Assembly (NCBI RefSeq): GCF_027531815.1
Contig: NZ_JAPZSK010000011.1
Location: forward strand, 68,223-132,222
Direction of reading: 5' to 3'
DNA from: Gemmatimonas sp.
GTDB lineage: Bacteria; Gemmatimonadota; Gemmatimonadetes; Gemmatimonadales; Gemmatimonadaceae
DNA: 64,000 nt
In this document: piece by piece, positions 36,154-45,391 of the stretch
How positions within the stretch are numbered: the first letter of the stretch is position 1
Layout of the letters: each line of letters begins with the position of its first letter
The notes under the pieces: model-generated
What the model saw: only the letters and a program-made list of their open reading frames with translations
What the model was told of the DNA's origin: nothing
Database searches by the model: none
Program-made: the position numbers and the translations under genes

Positions 36154-38235
36154 ATGCGCCACCTCCGCGCGCTGGTCGCCGGACTGCTCACCGCCTCGCT
36201 CGCGTTCGCGCCACGACCCGCTGCGGCGCAGCCGCGCACGCTGACCCCCGGCGACCTCTTCGACCTCGAGTACGTTGCGGAACCGGCCATTTCGCCGGAC
36301 GGCGAGTGGATCGTGTACGTGCGTCGCTGGAGTGATCGCGCCACCGACCGCCGATACGGCAATCTCTGGATCGTGCGCAGCGATGGCACCGGACACCGGC
36401 CGCTCACCACCGGCCGCACGACCGAAAGCGCCCCCGTGTGGTCACCCGACGGGTCACGCCTCGCCTTCATCTCCACCCGCGGCGGGACGCCGCAGCTGTG
36501 GGTGCGATGGATGGATCGCGGTGACGAGCTGCCGCTCACGCACGGGGCGGAAGCGCCCAGTGCCCCCGCGTGGTCGCCCGACGGGCGACAGCTGGCGTTC
36601 CTGCAGCTGGTGCGCACGCCGCCGCTGGTCATCGGGACACCACTCACGCCGCCGCCGGGCGCCACGTGGGCCGCGCCGCCCAAGTACACCGACCGTCTCG
36701 TCTTTCGGCAGGACCAGATCGGTGAGCTGCCAACGGGCTTCGTGCATGCCTTCGTGATTCCCGCCGATGGCGGAACGCCGCGCCAGGTGACCCGCGGCGA
36801 CTACCACCACGGGGGCAATGTGTACGGTGGCGGCGCGGTCACGTGGAGCGCCGACGGTGCGGAGCTGCTCATGGCCGCGCGGCGCGGTGACAACCCGGAG
36901 TGGAATGCCCGCGAGACCGACCTCTTTGCCTTCACCGTGGCGAGTGGCGAGGTGCGCCGCCTCACCCAGCGCTTCGGGCCCGACCAAAGCCCGGCCGTCT
37001 CGCCCGATGGCCGCTGGATTGCCTACACCAGCTTCGACGATCGCAAGCAGGGCTACCAGAACACGCAGTTGCACCTCATGGCGCGCGACGGCTCGGGCAT
37101 GCGCGTGCTTTCGGCACGGCTCGACCGGAGCGTGTCCGCCCCCGTGTGGAGCAGCGACAGCCGGACGATCTACGCCCAGGTGGACGACGAAGGCAACACC
37201 AAGGTGGCCCGCTTCTCCCTCGACGGGGCCTTCGAGTATGTCGCGCGCAACCTTGGCAACGGGAACTCGGCCTACAGCGGCGGCAGCTTCTCCGTGGCGC
37301 GCGACGGCCGACTGGTAGTCACGGCAAGCACGCCCGCCATGCCCTCCGAACTCGTGCTGGTGACACCCGGCACCGTACGCGGCGGCAAGACAGTGCCGCC
37401 ACGCACGCTCACCGCGATCAACGACGACGTGCTGAACGGCAAGACGCTCGGCGCGGTGGAAGAGATCTGGTACACATCGGCGAAGGATGGACGCCGCGTG
37501 CAGGGGTGGATCATCAAGCCGCCGGGGTTTGCGCCTGACCGCAAGTATCCCCTCATGCTCGAGATCCACGGCGGCCCCTTTGCCAATTACGGCGACCGCT
37601 TCGACGAAGAGAAGCAGCTCATGGCGGCAGCAGGCTACGTGGTGCTGTACACCAATCCGCGCGGCAGCACGAGCTACGGCGAGGAGTTCGGCAACCTCAT
37701 TCACCACGCCTATCCCGGTGACGACTTCGATGACCTCAACAGTGGCGTCGATGCCGTGGTCGCCAAGGGGTATGTGGACGCGAACAACCTGTTCGTGACG
37801 GGGGGCAGCGGCGGCGGCGTCCTCACCGCGTGGATGATTGGCCGCACGAACCGCTTTCGCGCGGCGCTCGCTTTCTATCCGGTCATCAACTGGGAGAGTT
37901 TTGTGCTCACGGCCGACATGTCGTCCATGGCCGTCAACAACTGGTTCCCCGGTTTCCCGTGGGACCACCCTGAGAACTACGCCAAGCGTTCGCTGCTCTC
38001 CGTCGTCAAGCAGGTGCGCACCCCCACGCTCATCATGACCGGCGAGGAAGACTTCCGCACGCCCATGTCGGAGTCGGAGCAGTACTACAAGGCGCTCAAG
38101 ATGCAGGGCGTGGAAACGGTGCTCGTGCGCGTCCCCGACGAGCCGCACGGCATTCGGCGATATCCCAGCCACGAGGCCGCCAAGATCACGACGATGGTGG
38201 GGTGGTTCGCGAAGCACCGCGCAACGGTACCCTGA
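36154..38235 (+). CDS. Exported prolyl-oligopeptidase family (S9) peptidase
   Basis: The 693-residue product has a signal peptide ending at PAAAQP, a WD40-like/TolB-like beta propeller (about residues 35-400, with repeated WSPDG-type motifs) and a C-terminal S9 peptidase domain. The catalytic Ser is S552 in GGSGGG, Asp is D633 in EEDFRTP and His is H665 in EPHGI, so the triad is complete. The sequence most resembles S9C acylaminoacyl-peptidase-like enzymes, which release N-terminal dipeptides or blocked residues. It probably works in the periplasm on peptides. It lies downstream of the M20-like gene and is convergent with a RidA-like gene. Confidence 0.93.
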   Translation: MRHLRALVAGLLTASLAFAPRPAAAQPRTLTPGDLFDLEYVAEPAISPDGEWIVYVRRWSDRATDRRYGNLWIVRSDGTGHRPLTTGRTTESAPVWSPDGSRLAFISTRGGTPQLWVRWMDRGDELPLTHGAEAPSAPAWSPDGRQLAFLQLVRTPPLVIGTPLTPPPGATWAAPPKYTDRLVFRQDQIGELPTGFVHAFVIPADGGTPRQVTRGDYHHGGNVYGGGAVTWSADGAELLMAARRGDNPEWNARETDLFAFTVASGEVRRLTQRFGPDQSPAVSPDGRWIAYTSFDDRKQGYQNTQLHLMARDGSGMRVLSARLDRSVSAPVWSSDSRTIYAQVDDEGNTKVARFSLDGAFEYVARNLGNGNSAYSGGSFSVARDGRLVVTASTPAMPSELVLVTPGTVRGGKTVPPRTLTAINDDVLNGKTLGAVEEIWYTSAKDGRRVQGWIIKPPGFAPDRKYPLMLEIHGGPFANYGDRFDEEKQLMAAAGYVVLYTNPRGSTSYGEEFGNLIHHAYPGDDFDDLNSGVDAVVAKGYVDANNLFVTGGSGGGVLTAWMIGRTNRFRAALAFYPVINWESFVLTADMSSMAVNNWFPGFPWDHPENYAKRSLLSVVKQVRTPTLIMTGEEDFRTPMSESEQYYKALKMQGVETVLVRVPDEPHGIRRYPSHEAAKITTMVGWFAKHRATVP

Positions 38236-38290
38236 TACCGCAAGAACGCGCAGCGGGAGAGCGCGCCGTCAGACAACGACCCGGCGGCGG

Positions 38291-38752
38291 TTACCGTCGC
38301 CGCCGGCCACTGCACTTCACCTCCACCAGCGCGGTCGGCCGCGGCAGCGCCGTCACGGCCAGCGTGGCGCGCGCCGGTGGATTGCTGGGGAAGAACTTCA
38401 TGTACTCCGTGTTCATGGCCGCGTAGTCGGCGATGTCCTTGAGGTACACGGTGCACTCGGCCACATCGGCCATGCGGACGCCGCCCGACTCCATCGCCAC
38501 CCGGATGTTCTCCATCGTCTGACGTGTCTGCGCCGCGATCCCGCCCCCCACGATGTCCTGAGTACCAGGCGCGATCCCGGTCATGCCGGACACGAACACC
38601 CATTCGCCTTCGCGAATGGCCACCGAGTAGGCAGGGACCAGCGGGGCGAGCCCCGGCGGGTTGAGCACCGTGCGCTCGGATTGCGCCGCGAGGGGCGCCG
38701 CGAGCCCCACCCACCCTGCAAGCAGAACCGCACCAGCAACACGACTGAACAT
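38291..38752 (-). CDS. Exported RidA-like protein
   Basis: This 153-residue protein is a YjgF/YER057c/UK114 (RidA) family member with a signal peptide (GWVGLAAPLAAQ), which is unusual since RidA deaminases are cytosolic. The family blocks are VFVSGMTGI, IAAQTRQTMENIRVAMESGG and TVYLKDIADYAAMNTEYMKFF, with the catalytic-site Arg in NPPARATLAV. The ATG at 38752 has GGAG 8 nt upstream; the open frame extends to 38791. It is divergent from the amidase gene, so the two may be functionally linked. If active it would hydrolyse imines or enamines in the periplasm. Confidence 0.85.
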   Translation of the reverse strand: MFSRVAGAVLLAGWVGLAAPLAAQSERTVLNPPGLAPLVPAYSVAIREGEWVFVSGMTGIAPGTQDIVGGGIAAQTRQTMENIRVAMESGGVRMADVAECTVYLKDIADYAAMNTEYMKFFPSNPPARATLAVTALPRPTALVEVKCSGRRRR

Positions 38753-38889
38753 CGGACACACTCCGGAGAGGGGAAGCGCAACGCCGACCACGGCACCAAC
38801 ACGCCCCGAAGGTACCTCTCACGTCCGACGATGCCAGACGCCACAATACAGCAGCGCCGGTTGTTCGCGTCCCGCTCACCCGAGTCCCC

Positions 38890-40488
38890 ATGCCCGCTGT
38901 GCGTTTTCCGGCCATCGCCGGCCTGCTGCTGTGCATGTCCGCCGCGCCGCGGCTGCGGGCACAGCCGGTCGACCTCGATGCGGCCACCATTCAGCAACTT
39001 GCCGCGGCTCTCGATGCCGGAACGCTGACCAGCGAACGACTGGTCACGCTCAGCCTGGCGCGCCTCGCCGCCTACGACGACAAGGGGCCCCGACTCAACA
39101 GCATGCTGGCGATGAACCGCAGCGCGCTGGCCCAGGCACGGGCGCTCGACGCCGAGCGCCGCGCCACGGGAAAGCGATCGCTGCTGCACGGCATTCCGGT
39201 CATCGTCAAGGACAACTACGACACCAAGGACCTGCCCACGACTGGCGGGTCGATTCTGCTCGAGGGGTCGATCCCGCCCGACGACGCGTTTCTCGTGAAG
39301 AAGCTGCGCGACGCGGGGGCGGTGATTCTCGGCAAGGCCAACCTTTCGGAGTTCGCCTCCGGCAGCGCCTTCAGTTCGCTGGGTGGACAGACGCGCAATC
39401 CGCACGATCCACTGCGTACACCGTCCGGATCGTCGGGGGGTACGGGGGCCTCCATCGCCGCCGCGTTCGCGACGCTGGGCATGGGCACCGACACCGGCGG
39501 CTCCATTCGCGGACCCTCCACGGTGAATGGCATCGTGGGGCTCAAGCCTACTCTGGGGTTGTTGAGCCGCGATGGCATCATTCCGCTGGCGCTCAGCTTC
39601 GACACCGGCGGTCCCATGGCGCGTCACGTGAGCGACATCGCCGTCGCCCTCGATCTGCTGGCTGGCGTCGACGACGCCGACACGGTGACCTGGCGCAGTC
39701 GCGGCAAAGCGGACACCGCGTACGTGCGGCACCTGCGGGCCAACGCGCTGGCGGGAGCGCGCATTGGGGTGGCGCGCGACTTCATGGGGCACGACGCCGA
39801 GGTGGACTGGGTCACGGAAGCGGCGCTGGCCGGCATGCGGGCGGCCGGCGCGACGATCGTGGACGTGCGGTTGCCACGATGGCTCATCGACGCCAAGGGA
39901 GAGTTCTACAGCGCGGTGCGGTACCCCGAGTTCGCCGCACAGATTGCCACGTATCTGGCCACGTTGTCACCGGGGTATCCGCGTTCCCTGACCGCGTTGA
40001 GTGCGCGCGCTGACAGCATCGTGGCGCCGCGCGCCGACGGCGCCGGCCCCAACGCCATGCGCTGGTCGCTCTTCAAGCGCGAACTGGCGAGCGGCACGCT
40101 CAGCGATCCGCGGTACACCGCGGTGCGCGAGCAGGCGTTGCCGCTGGTCCGTGCGCTGCTCGATGGGCTGTTCGCATCACAGCGGCTCAACGCCATCGTA
40201 TATCCCACCGGCTCGCGTCGCCCGGATCTCATCAGCGCGCCCCCCGAACCGCCGGGTGGTGGCGCCGCGAGCGGCTCCAACCTCGCCAATCTGTCGGGGT
40301 TTCCCGAACTCGTGGTGCCCGCCGGCTTCACCACGGATCAGTTGCCCGTTGGCGTGTCATTTCTCGGGCCTGCGTTCAGTGAGGGCACGCTCCTTGGCCT
40401 GGGGTTTGCGTTCGAGCAGCGCACGCGCGCGCGGCGCCTGCCGCGCTTCACGCCGCCGTTGCCGGGGGAGAAACTGATCATTCGGTGA
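38890..40488 (+). CDS. Exported amidase-signature hydrolase
   Basis: This 532-residue amidase-family enzyme has a signal peptide ending near RLRAQ. The triad is Lys107 in VIVKDNYD, cis-Ser at 181-182 in SGSSGGTGA and nucleophile Ser205 in GTDTGGSIR, all intact. The blocks VNGIVGLKPTLGL and DTGGPMARHVSD are typical of the family. It is the second amidase in the window and is less than half identical by eye to the Tat-type one at 3.1 kb. It belongs to the exported peptide/amide-degrading block (S9, M20-like, RidA-like neighbours). The substrate is unknown. Confidence 0.92.
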   Translation: MPAVRFPAIAGLLLCMSAAPRLRAQPVDLDAATIQQLAAALDAGTLTSERLVTLSLARLAAYDDKGPRLNSMLAMNRSALAQARALDAERRATGKRSLLHGIPVIVKDNYDTKDLPTTGGSILLEGSIPPDDAFLVKKLRDAGAVILGKANLSEFASGSAFSSLGGQTRNPHDPLRTPSGSSGGTGASIAAAFATLGMGTDTGGSIRGPSTVNGIVGLKPTLGLLSRDGIIPLALSFDTGGPMARHVSDIAVALDLLAGVDDADTVTWRSRGKADTAYVRHLRANALAGARIGVARDFMGHDAEVDWVTEAALAGMRAAGATIVDVRLPRWLIDAKGEFYSAVRYPEFAAQIATYLATLSPGYPRSLTALSARADSIVAPRADGAGPNAMRWSLFKRELASGTLSDPRYTAVREQALPLVRALLDGLFASQRLNAIVYPTGSRRPDLISAPPEPPGGGAASGSNLANLSGFPELVVPAGFTTDQLPVGVSFLGPAFSEGTLLGLGFAFEQRTRARRLPRFTPPLPGEKLIIR

Positions 40489-40522
40489 GGCCGTGCAGGT
40501 GGCGCTTCAATGTGCGCCTGGG

Positions 40523-40553
40523 CGCGCTCCGCGAACGCGCTCCGCGAACGCGC
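40523..40553. repeat. 13-bp tandem repeat between convergent genes
   Basis: Two exact copies of CGCGCTCCGCGAA (40523-40535 and 40536-40548) plus CGCGC of a third lie in the 110-bp gap between the amidase gene and a convergent small gene. It resembles, in size and place, the 15-bp repeat at 19537, but the sequences differ. Confidence 0.7.
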
Positions 40554-40598
40554 CACGTGAGCGTGACGGGCGTGCGGACGGATCGCGGAGGGGGGATA

Positions 40599-41078
40599 TC
40601 ACGGGTGGTACGCGTCGGCAACGTCTTCGTACACCCGCTTCGACTCGACGATCGCGCCCAGATCACGCAGCGTCTTGCCGTCCACGAGGACGGGGGTGTG
40701 GGCGCGACGGATCGTTTCGAAAGCCTCCGCGATACCATCGTAGCCCCGGGCGTCCGTGTACGTCACCGCCACCAGCACATTCCACGGCCCGTCGTCGGTC
40801 CCGGTGTCCATCACCGTAAAGCCGCGCATGAGTCCCTGCTCCACCGCAATCCGGTCCATCGCAAACCAGTTGCGCACGATGAACTGTTTCAGCGGCTCGC
40901 GCTGTCCCGGGGTGGACTTGAGAAAAGTCAGTTCGACGGCGCGGCGGTCCTGCGGCGGCGTCGCGCGGGCTGGCGGCGCCCTTGCTGAGGCCCGAGTTTC
41001 GACGGCGGTCCCCTTCTGGTTCTTCCGGCTGACCGGGCCCTGATCCGGTCCGCGCATGGGTCTACCGGACTCAGCCAT
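40599..41078 (-). CDS. Uncharacterised small protein
   Basis: I do not recognise this 159-residue protein. After a polar, Arg/Ala-rich N-terminus comes a domain of about 100 residues (ELTFLKSTPGQREPLKQFIVRNWFAMD, then FTVMDTGTDDGPWNVLVAVTYTD and KRVYEDVADAY) with strand-helix character like dimeric alpha-beta barrel proteins. There is no signal peptide. ATG 41078 is chosen; ATG 41057 is possible. The open frame continues far upstream only because it is antisense to the fasciclin gene. Confidence 0.55.
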   Translation of the reverse strand: MAESGRPMRGPDQGPVSRKNQKGTAVETRASARAPPARATPPQDRRAVELTFLKSTPGQREPLKQFIVRNWFAMDRIAVEQGLMRGFTVMDTGTDDGPWNVLVAVTYTDARGYDGIAEAFETIRRAHTPVLVDGKTLRDLGAIVESKRVYEDVADAYHP

Positions 41079-41181
41079 TACCGTGAAGGGGCATAGGACC
41101 AACTGGTCATACTCGTCGGCTCGGGTGTGGTGATGGTGATCGTGTCCGGATTCGCCGGCACGGCCTGACCATCTCCCGTTG

Positions 41182-43731
41182 ATGATCACCATGCTCCAAT
41201 CCTTGAAGTTGCTTTCGCGGCGCGCGGCCGTGGCGTTCTCTCTTGCAGCGCTGACCTCCACCCTGGTGGCGTGCGGCGACGACAGCGACACCCCCGTCGC
41301 TCCGGCGGGCCAGACGATCACGCAGACGGCGGCGGCCACGCCGCAGCTCTCGACACTCGTTTCCGCCCTGCAGGCGGCCGAGCTCACGGCCACCCTGAAT
41401 GGCCCCGGGCCGTTCACGGTGTTCGCCCCGATCAACCCCGCCTTCAGCGCCCTCCCGGCCGACGTGCTGCAGCGCCTGCTGGAGTCGGGGAACCGCGCGA
41501 TCCTGACCAAGCTGCTCACGTTCCATGTGGTCCCCGGGCGCCTCACCGCCAGCCAGCTGCAGAACGGCCAGACGCTGACCACGGTGGAAGGCACCACGCT
41601 CCCGGTGACGGTGGCCGGCGGGGTGGTCACGGTGGGTGGCGCGCGCGTCACCACCGCTGACATCAGCGCGTCCAATGGCGTCGTGCACCTCATCGACGGC
41701 GTGCTGCTCGGCAGCCTGGACATCGTGGACAACGCCATCATTCGCGGGTTCAGCTCGCTGGTGAGCGCCGTGACCACCGCGAACCTCGCCGGTGCGCTGC
41801 GCGGCGGAAACCTCACGGTGTTCGCCCCCACCAACGCGGCGTTCGCCGCCATCCCCGGTGGCGCCCCCACCACGGCCGCGGCGCTGACCCCGGTACTGCA
41901 GCTGCACGTGATCGGCTCGCGCGCGCTCTCCACGCAGCTCACCAACGGGCAGCAGCTGCCCACGCTGCTCACGGGCGCCAATCTCACCGTCGGTCTCGCG
42001 GGCGGCACGGTGCGCCTTACGGGCCCGCGCAACACGGTGCAGGTGGTCACCGCAGACATCGTGGCCAAGAACGGCGTGATCCACGTGATTGACAACGTGC
42101 TGCTCCCGGCTGCCGCACCGCAGACCATCACGCAGACCGCCATTGCCACGCCGCAGCTGTCGACACTGGTCGCGGCGCTGCAGGCCGCTGAACTCACCGG
42201 CACGCTGAGTGGCACCGGCCCGTTCACGGTGTTCGCCCCGGTGAACGACGCCTTCGCCGCGCTTCCCGCCGGCGTCGTGCAGCGTCTGCTCGAGACGGGC
42301 AACCGCGCCATTCTCAGCAAGCTGCTCACGTTCCACGTAGTCCCCGGCCGCATTACCGCGAGCCAGCTGCAGAACGGCCAGACGCTTACCACGGTGGAAG
42401 GCACCACGCTCCCGGTGACGGTCGCCGGCGGTGTCGTCACGGTTGGTGGCGCCCGTGTGACCACCGCCGACATCAACGCCTCCAACGGCGTCGTGCACCT
42501 CATCGACGGCGTGCTGCTGGGCAGCCTGGACATCGTGGACAACGCGATCATCCGCGGCCTCAGCTCGCTGGTGAGCGCGGTCACGGCGGCCAACCTTGGC
42601 ACCGCCCTCCGCGGCGGCAATCTCACCGTGTTCGCGCCCACCAACGCGGCGTTCGCGGCAATTCCGGGTGGCGCCCCCAGCGATGTGGCGGCGCTGACGC
42701 GCGTGCTGCAGCTGCACGTGGTGGGCGCGCGCGCGCTCTCCACGCAGCTCACCAACGGTCAGCAGCTGCCCACGTTGCTCGCGGGCTCGAGCCTCTCCGT
42801 CGGACTCGTGGGTGGTGGCGTGCGCATCACCGGTCCGCGCAACACGGTGTCGGTCGTCTCGGCAGATATCGTGGCCAAGAACGGCGTCATCCACGTGATC
42901 GACAACGTGCTGCTCCCCGCGCCGCCGCAGCAAACCATCACGCAGACGGCCGTCGCCACGGCGCAGCTCTCCACGCTGGTCGCAGCGCTGCAGGCCGCCG
43001 AACTCACCGGCACGCTGAGCGGCACGGGGCCGTTCACCGTCTTCGCCCCGGTCAATCAGGCGTTTGCCGGCCTGCCGGCGGGTGTGCTGCAGCGTCTGCT
43101 CGAGACCGGAAATCGCGCCATCCTCAGCAAGCTGCTCACGTTCCATGTCGTACCGGGACGCATCACCGCCAGCCAGCTGCGGAATGGCCAGACGCTCACC
43201 ACGGTCGAAGGCACGACGCTGCCGGTGACGGTCGCCAGCGGGTTCATCTTCGTGGGCGGCGCGCAGGTGACCACCGCCGATATCGAAGCCTCCAACGGGG
43301 TGGTGCACCTCATCGACGGCGTGCTGCTGGGCAGCCTCGACATCGTCGACAACGCCATCATCCGCGGCTTCACGTCGCTGGTCGGCGCCGTGACGGCGGC
43401 GGGGCTTACCAATGCCCTGCGCGGTGACAACCTCACGGTGTTCGCCCCCACCAACGCCGCGTTCGCTGCCATTCCCGGTGGCGCGCCCAGCAACACCGCT
43501 ACGCTGGCGAACGTGCTGCAGCTGCACGTGACGGGGTCGCGGGCCCTGGCAGCCCAGTTGACCAACGGGCGGCAGGTGCCCACGCTGCTCGCGAACACCA
43601 ACCTGTCCGTGGGGCTCATCGGCGGCACGGTGCGGCTCACCGGACCGCGCAACTTTGCGACGGTACTGACCGCCGATATCGTGACGAAGAACGGCATCAT
43701 TCACGTGATCGACACCGTGCTGCTGCCCTGA
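41182..43731 (+). CDS. Lipoprotein with six fasciclin domains in three tandem repeats
   Basis: The 849-residue product has a lipoprotein signal (TSTLVAC, then GDD) and six fasciclin-like domains. They come as three near-identical 270-residue units, each holding two domains. The first domain has blocks FTVFAP and LTFHVVPGR and ends in HLIDGVLL. The second has LTVFAPTNAAF and NGVIHVIDNVLLP. Fasciclin domains mediate cell-surface and matrix adhesion, so a surface adhesion or biofilm role fits. I chose ATG 41182; TTG 41179 and ATG 41191 are possible. The strong identity of the units at DNA level suggests recent duplication or ongoing conversion. Confidence 0.93.
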   Translation: MITMLQSLKLLSRRAAVAFSLAALTSTLVACGDDSDTPVAPAGQTITQTAAATPQLSTLVSALQAAELTATLNGPGPFTVFAPINPAFSALPADVLQRLLESGNRAILTKLLTFHVVPGRLTASQLQNGQTLTTVEGTTLPVTVAGGVVTVGGARVTTADISASNGVVHLIDGVLLGSLDIVDNAIIRGFSSLVSAVTTANLAGALRGGNLTVFAPTNAAFAAIPGGAPTTAAALTPVLQLHVIGSRALSTQLTNGQQLPTLLTGANLTVGLAGGTVRLTGPRNTVQVVTADIVAKNGVIHVIDNVLLPAAAPQTITQTAIATPQLSTLVAALQAAELTGTLSGTGPFTVFAPVNDAFAALPAGVVQRLLETGNRAILSKLLTFHVVPGRITASQLQNGQTLTTVEGTTLPVTVAGGVVTVGGARVTTADINASNGVVHLIDGVLLGSLDIVDNAIIRGLSSLVSAVTAANLGTALRGGNLTVFAPTNAAFAAIPGGAPSDVAALTRVLQLHVVGARALSTQLTNGQQLPTLLAGSSLSVGLVGGGVRITGPRNTVSVVSADIVAKNGVIHVIDNVLLPAPPQQTITQTAVATAQLSTLVAALQAAELTGTLSGTGPFTVFAPVNQAFAGLPAGVLQRLLETGNRAILSKLLTFHVVPGRITASQLRNGQTLTTVEGTTLPVTVASGFIFVGGAQVTTADIEASNGVVHLIDGVLLGSLDIVDNAIIRGFTSLVGAVTAAGLTNALRGDNLTVFAPTNAAFAAIPGGAPSNTATLANVLQLHVTGSRALAAQLTNGRQVPTLLANTNLSVGLIGGTVRLTGPRNFATVLTADIVTKNGIIHVIDTVLLP
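41311..43731 (+). repeat. Three tandem 810-bp repeats in the fasciclin gene
   Basis: Units begin at 41311, 42121 and 42931, exactly 810 bp apart, each opening with a CAGACGATCACGCAGAC-like sequence. The last unit is a few bases short because the gene stops. Long stretches are near-identical between units, for example around the HLIDGVLLGSLDIVDNAIIRG codons. Such repeats can recombine to change unit number, and they are easily collapsed in short-read assemblies. Confidence 0.9.
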
Positions 43732-43763
43732 GCATTGGCACGCGTCTCGCGCCCTGACGCGTG

Positions 43764-43799
43764 GAACGGCCACCCGGCATGTCAGCCGGGTGGCCGTTC
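43764..43799 (+). terminator. Long perfect hairpin after the fasciclin gene
   Basis: GAACGGCCACCCGGC (43764-43778) pairs perfectly with GCCGGGTGGCCGTTC (43785-43799) across a 6-nt loop, 33 bp after the fasciclin stop. No T-run follows, so it may be a Rho-independent-like terminator lacking its U tract or a 3' stabiliser of the message. The structure itself is certain. Confidence 0.7.
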
Positions 43800-43946
43800 G
43801 TGTGTGAAGCGCCGATGGCCCCACAGCAGCTCTTGCTGCTGACTATCCCGATGGGCACTATTCCGGACAGTAGAACCAATGCCCCGCGGGCAAGGTTCTC
43901 TGCGCTCGGCCGGTGGGCGAAGTCTCCTCATGTGAGGTCTGTTGCC

Positions 43947-45206
43947 ATGACCAATGTCAGAACCACCGCGCACCGCGTGGCGTCAATGCTGCTCGCCGCC
44001 GGGGCCGGCGCCGTTGCCGCCTGTGGTGACTCGCCCGTCGGCCCGACGCCGCCACGCGTGGTGCGCAGCATCCTGGATACGCTCACGCCGAGAGGGTACG
44101 TGTCCATCGCGGTCGACTCCATGCGCGGGCGCTCCGTGAACACGGCGCGCGTGAACTGGACCGATTTTCGCAGCCGATATCTGGCCCGGGCGGCCGCCGT
44201 GCCGACCCTGCGAGACAGCTACTCGATCATCTCCGCGGCGCTGCGCGAACTCGATCCGCACAGCAGCATTTCGCCCCCCAATCAGCTGCCCGGCTCGACC
44301 GACGCACCGACCGATCGCCCGGACCAGCGTGTGAACGGACGCATGATCACGCCGCGCCTGGGCTACGTGTGGATTCCCGGTTTCATCGGTCGCAGCCAGT
44401 CGGGACGGGTGGACACCACGCACACGCTGTTGCGCGAACTCGACGCCAACCGCCCCTGCGGATGGATCGTGGACCTGCGGCACAACAGCGGCGGATTCGT
44501 CTTTGCCCTCATGGCGAGCGTGGGGCCGCTGTGGAACACCGACAACGGCTTCGCGGGCGGGCTGCAGTACAGCGGTACCTATCGCGAGCTCTGGTACTAT
44601 CGCGATCGCGGGAACAATGGGGTCTTCGGCCTCAGTAACCTGCGCGACTCGGCGGAGTTGGTGGTGCCCAACCCGTTCCGCCCCACGCGACGCGGGCTGC
44701 CGGTGGCCGTGCTCATTGGCAGTTCGCAGGTCACCTTGCCCGACGGCCGTGTCGCGCGCTCCGTAACGGCCAGTGCGGCGGAAGCCATCACGCTCGCCTT
44801 CCGCGGCGGCCCGCCGTCACGCGTGTTCGGGCTTCCCAGCATCGGTGTCGCCAGCGGGCGCGACTTCTTTTTCATGCCCGACACGGCGCGCGTGGATATC
44901 ACCGACTCGTACATGTTCGCGCGCGACGGCTTCACCCCAGGCGACCGACCGATTGCGCCGGATCAGGAGGTGGCGGGCGGCATTGCGCGGACCATCACCG
45001 GCGATCCCGCCGATCCCACCGTGGCTGCAGCAATCACGTGGCTCCAGGCCCGCAACGAGTGCACCGGCTCGACCGCGACCCCGCCGCAACGGGATGCCGG
45101 CGTCCGCTCGGCGCTCGACCTGCTGCAGACCGCTCCGCCGGCAGCCACCGACCGTCGGCGACCCAAGGGCGTGGACGTGGTGTTTCGGCGTGGCGGGACG
45201 TCGTAG
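43947..45206 (+). CDS. S41-family peptidase lipoprotein
   Basis: This 419-residue protein has a lipobox (GAVAAC, then GDS) and an S41 peptidase core. DLRHNSGGF matches the family NxGG block, and the nucleophile Ser is S276 in TASAAEAITLAF. The following PSIGVASGRDFFFMPD resembles the IRBP-like S41 subgroup rather than CtpA, which explains the absence of the GKG lysine. No PDZ domain is present. It likely cuts peptides in the periplasm or at the membrane. The ATG at 43947 has GAGG 9 nt upstream; the long frame before it covers the terminator hairpin and is non-coding. Confidence 0.83.
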   Translation: MTNVRTTAHRVASMLLAAGAGAVAACGDSPVGPTPPRVVRSILDTLTPRGYVSIAVDSMRGRSVNTARVNWTDFRSRYLARAAAVPTLRDSYSIISAALRELDPHSSISPPNQLPGSTDAPTDRPDQRVNGRMITPRLGYVWIPGFIGRSQSGRVDTTHTLLRELDANRPCGWIVDLRHNSGGFVFALMASVGPLWNTDNGFAGGLQYSGTYRELWYYRDRGNNGVFGLSNLRDSAELVVPNPFRPTRRGLPVAVLIGSSQVTLPDGRVARSVTASAAEAITLAFRGGPPSRVFGLPSIGVASGRDFFFMPDTARVDITDSYMFARDGFTPGDRPIAPDQEVAGGIARTITGDPADPTVAAAITWLQARNECTGSTATPPQRDAGVRSALDLLQTAPPAATDRRRPKGVDVVFRRGGTS

Positions 45207-45391
45207 GGTCCCCACCGGTCGGTTCACTCAGCCACGGCGGGCCGTGTCGCACTACACCAAGGTCGCCCGTTACGATGGCGCCGAGTGTCGTGCCAAGGCG
45301 GATGATGCAGGCGACGGCCGATCACCACGTTCGCGTAAGTTGCCCATACTTGGCTGTGAATGTGCCATCCCCTCTGTCCGATCTCGTGTCC

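Noticed and set aside
40599-42755. A 718-codon minus-strand frame across the fasciclin gene
   Set aside because: Most of it is antisense to the clearly coding fasciclin repeats and reads as Ser/Thr/Val-rich repeats without family character. Only the last 159 codons, outside that gene, look real.
43833-43861. TTGCTG-17-CACTAT promoter before the S41 gene
   Set aside because: Both boxes match the housekeeping consensus at about half of their positions, which is expected by chance in a region of this size.
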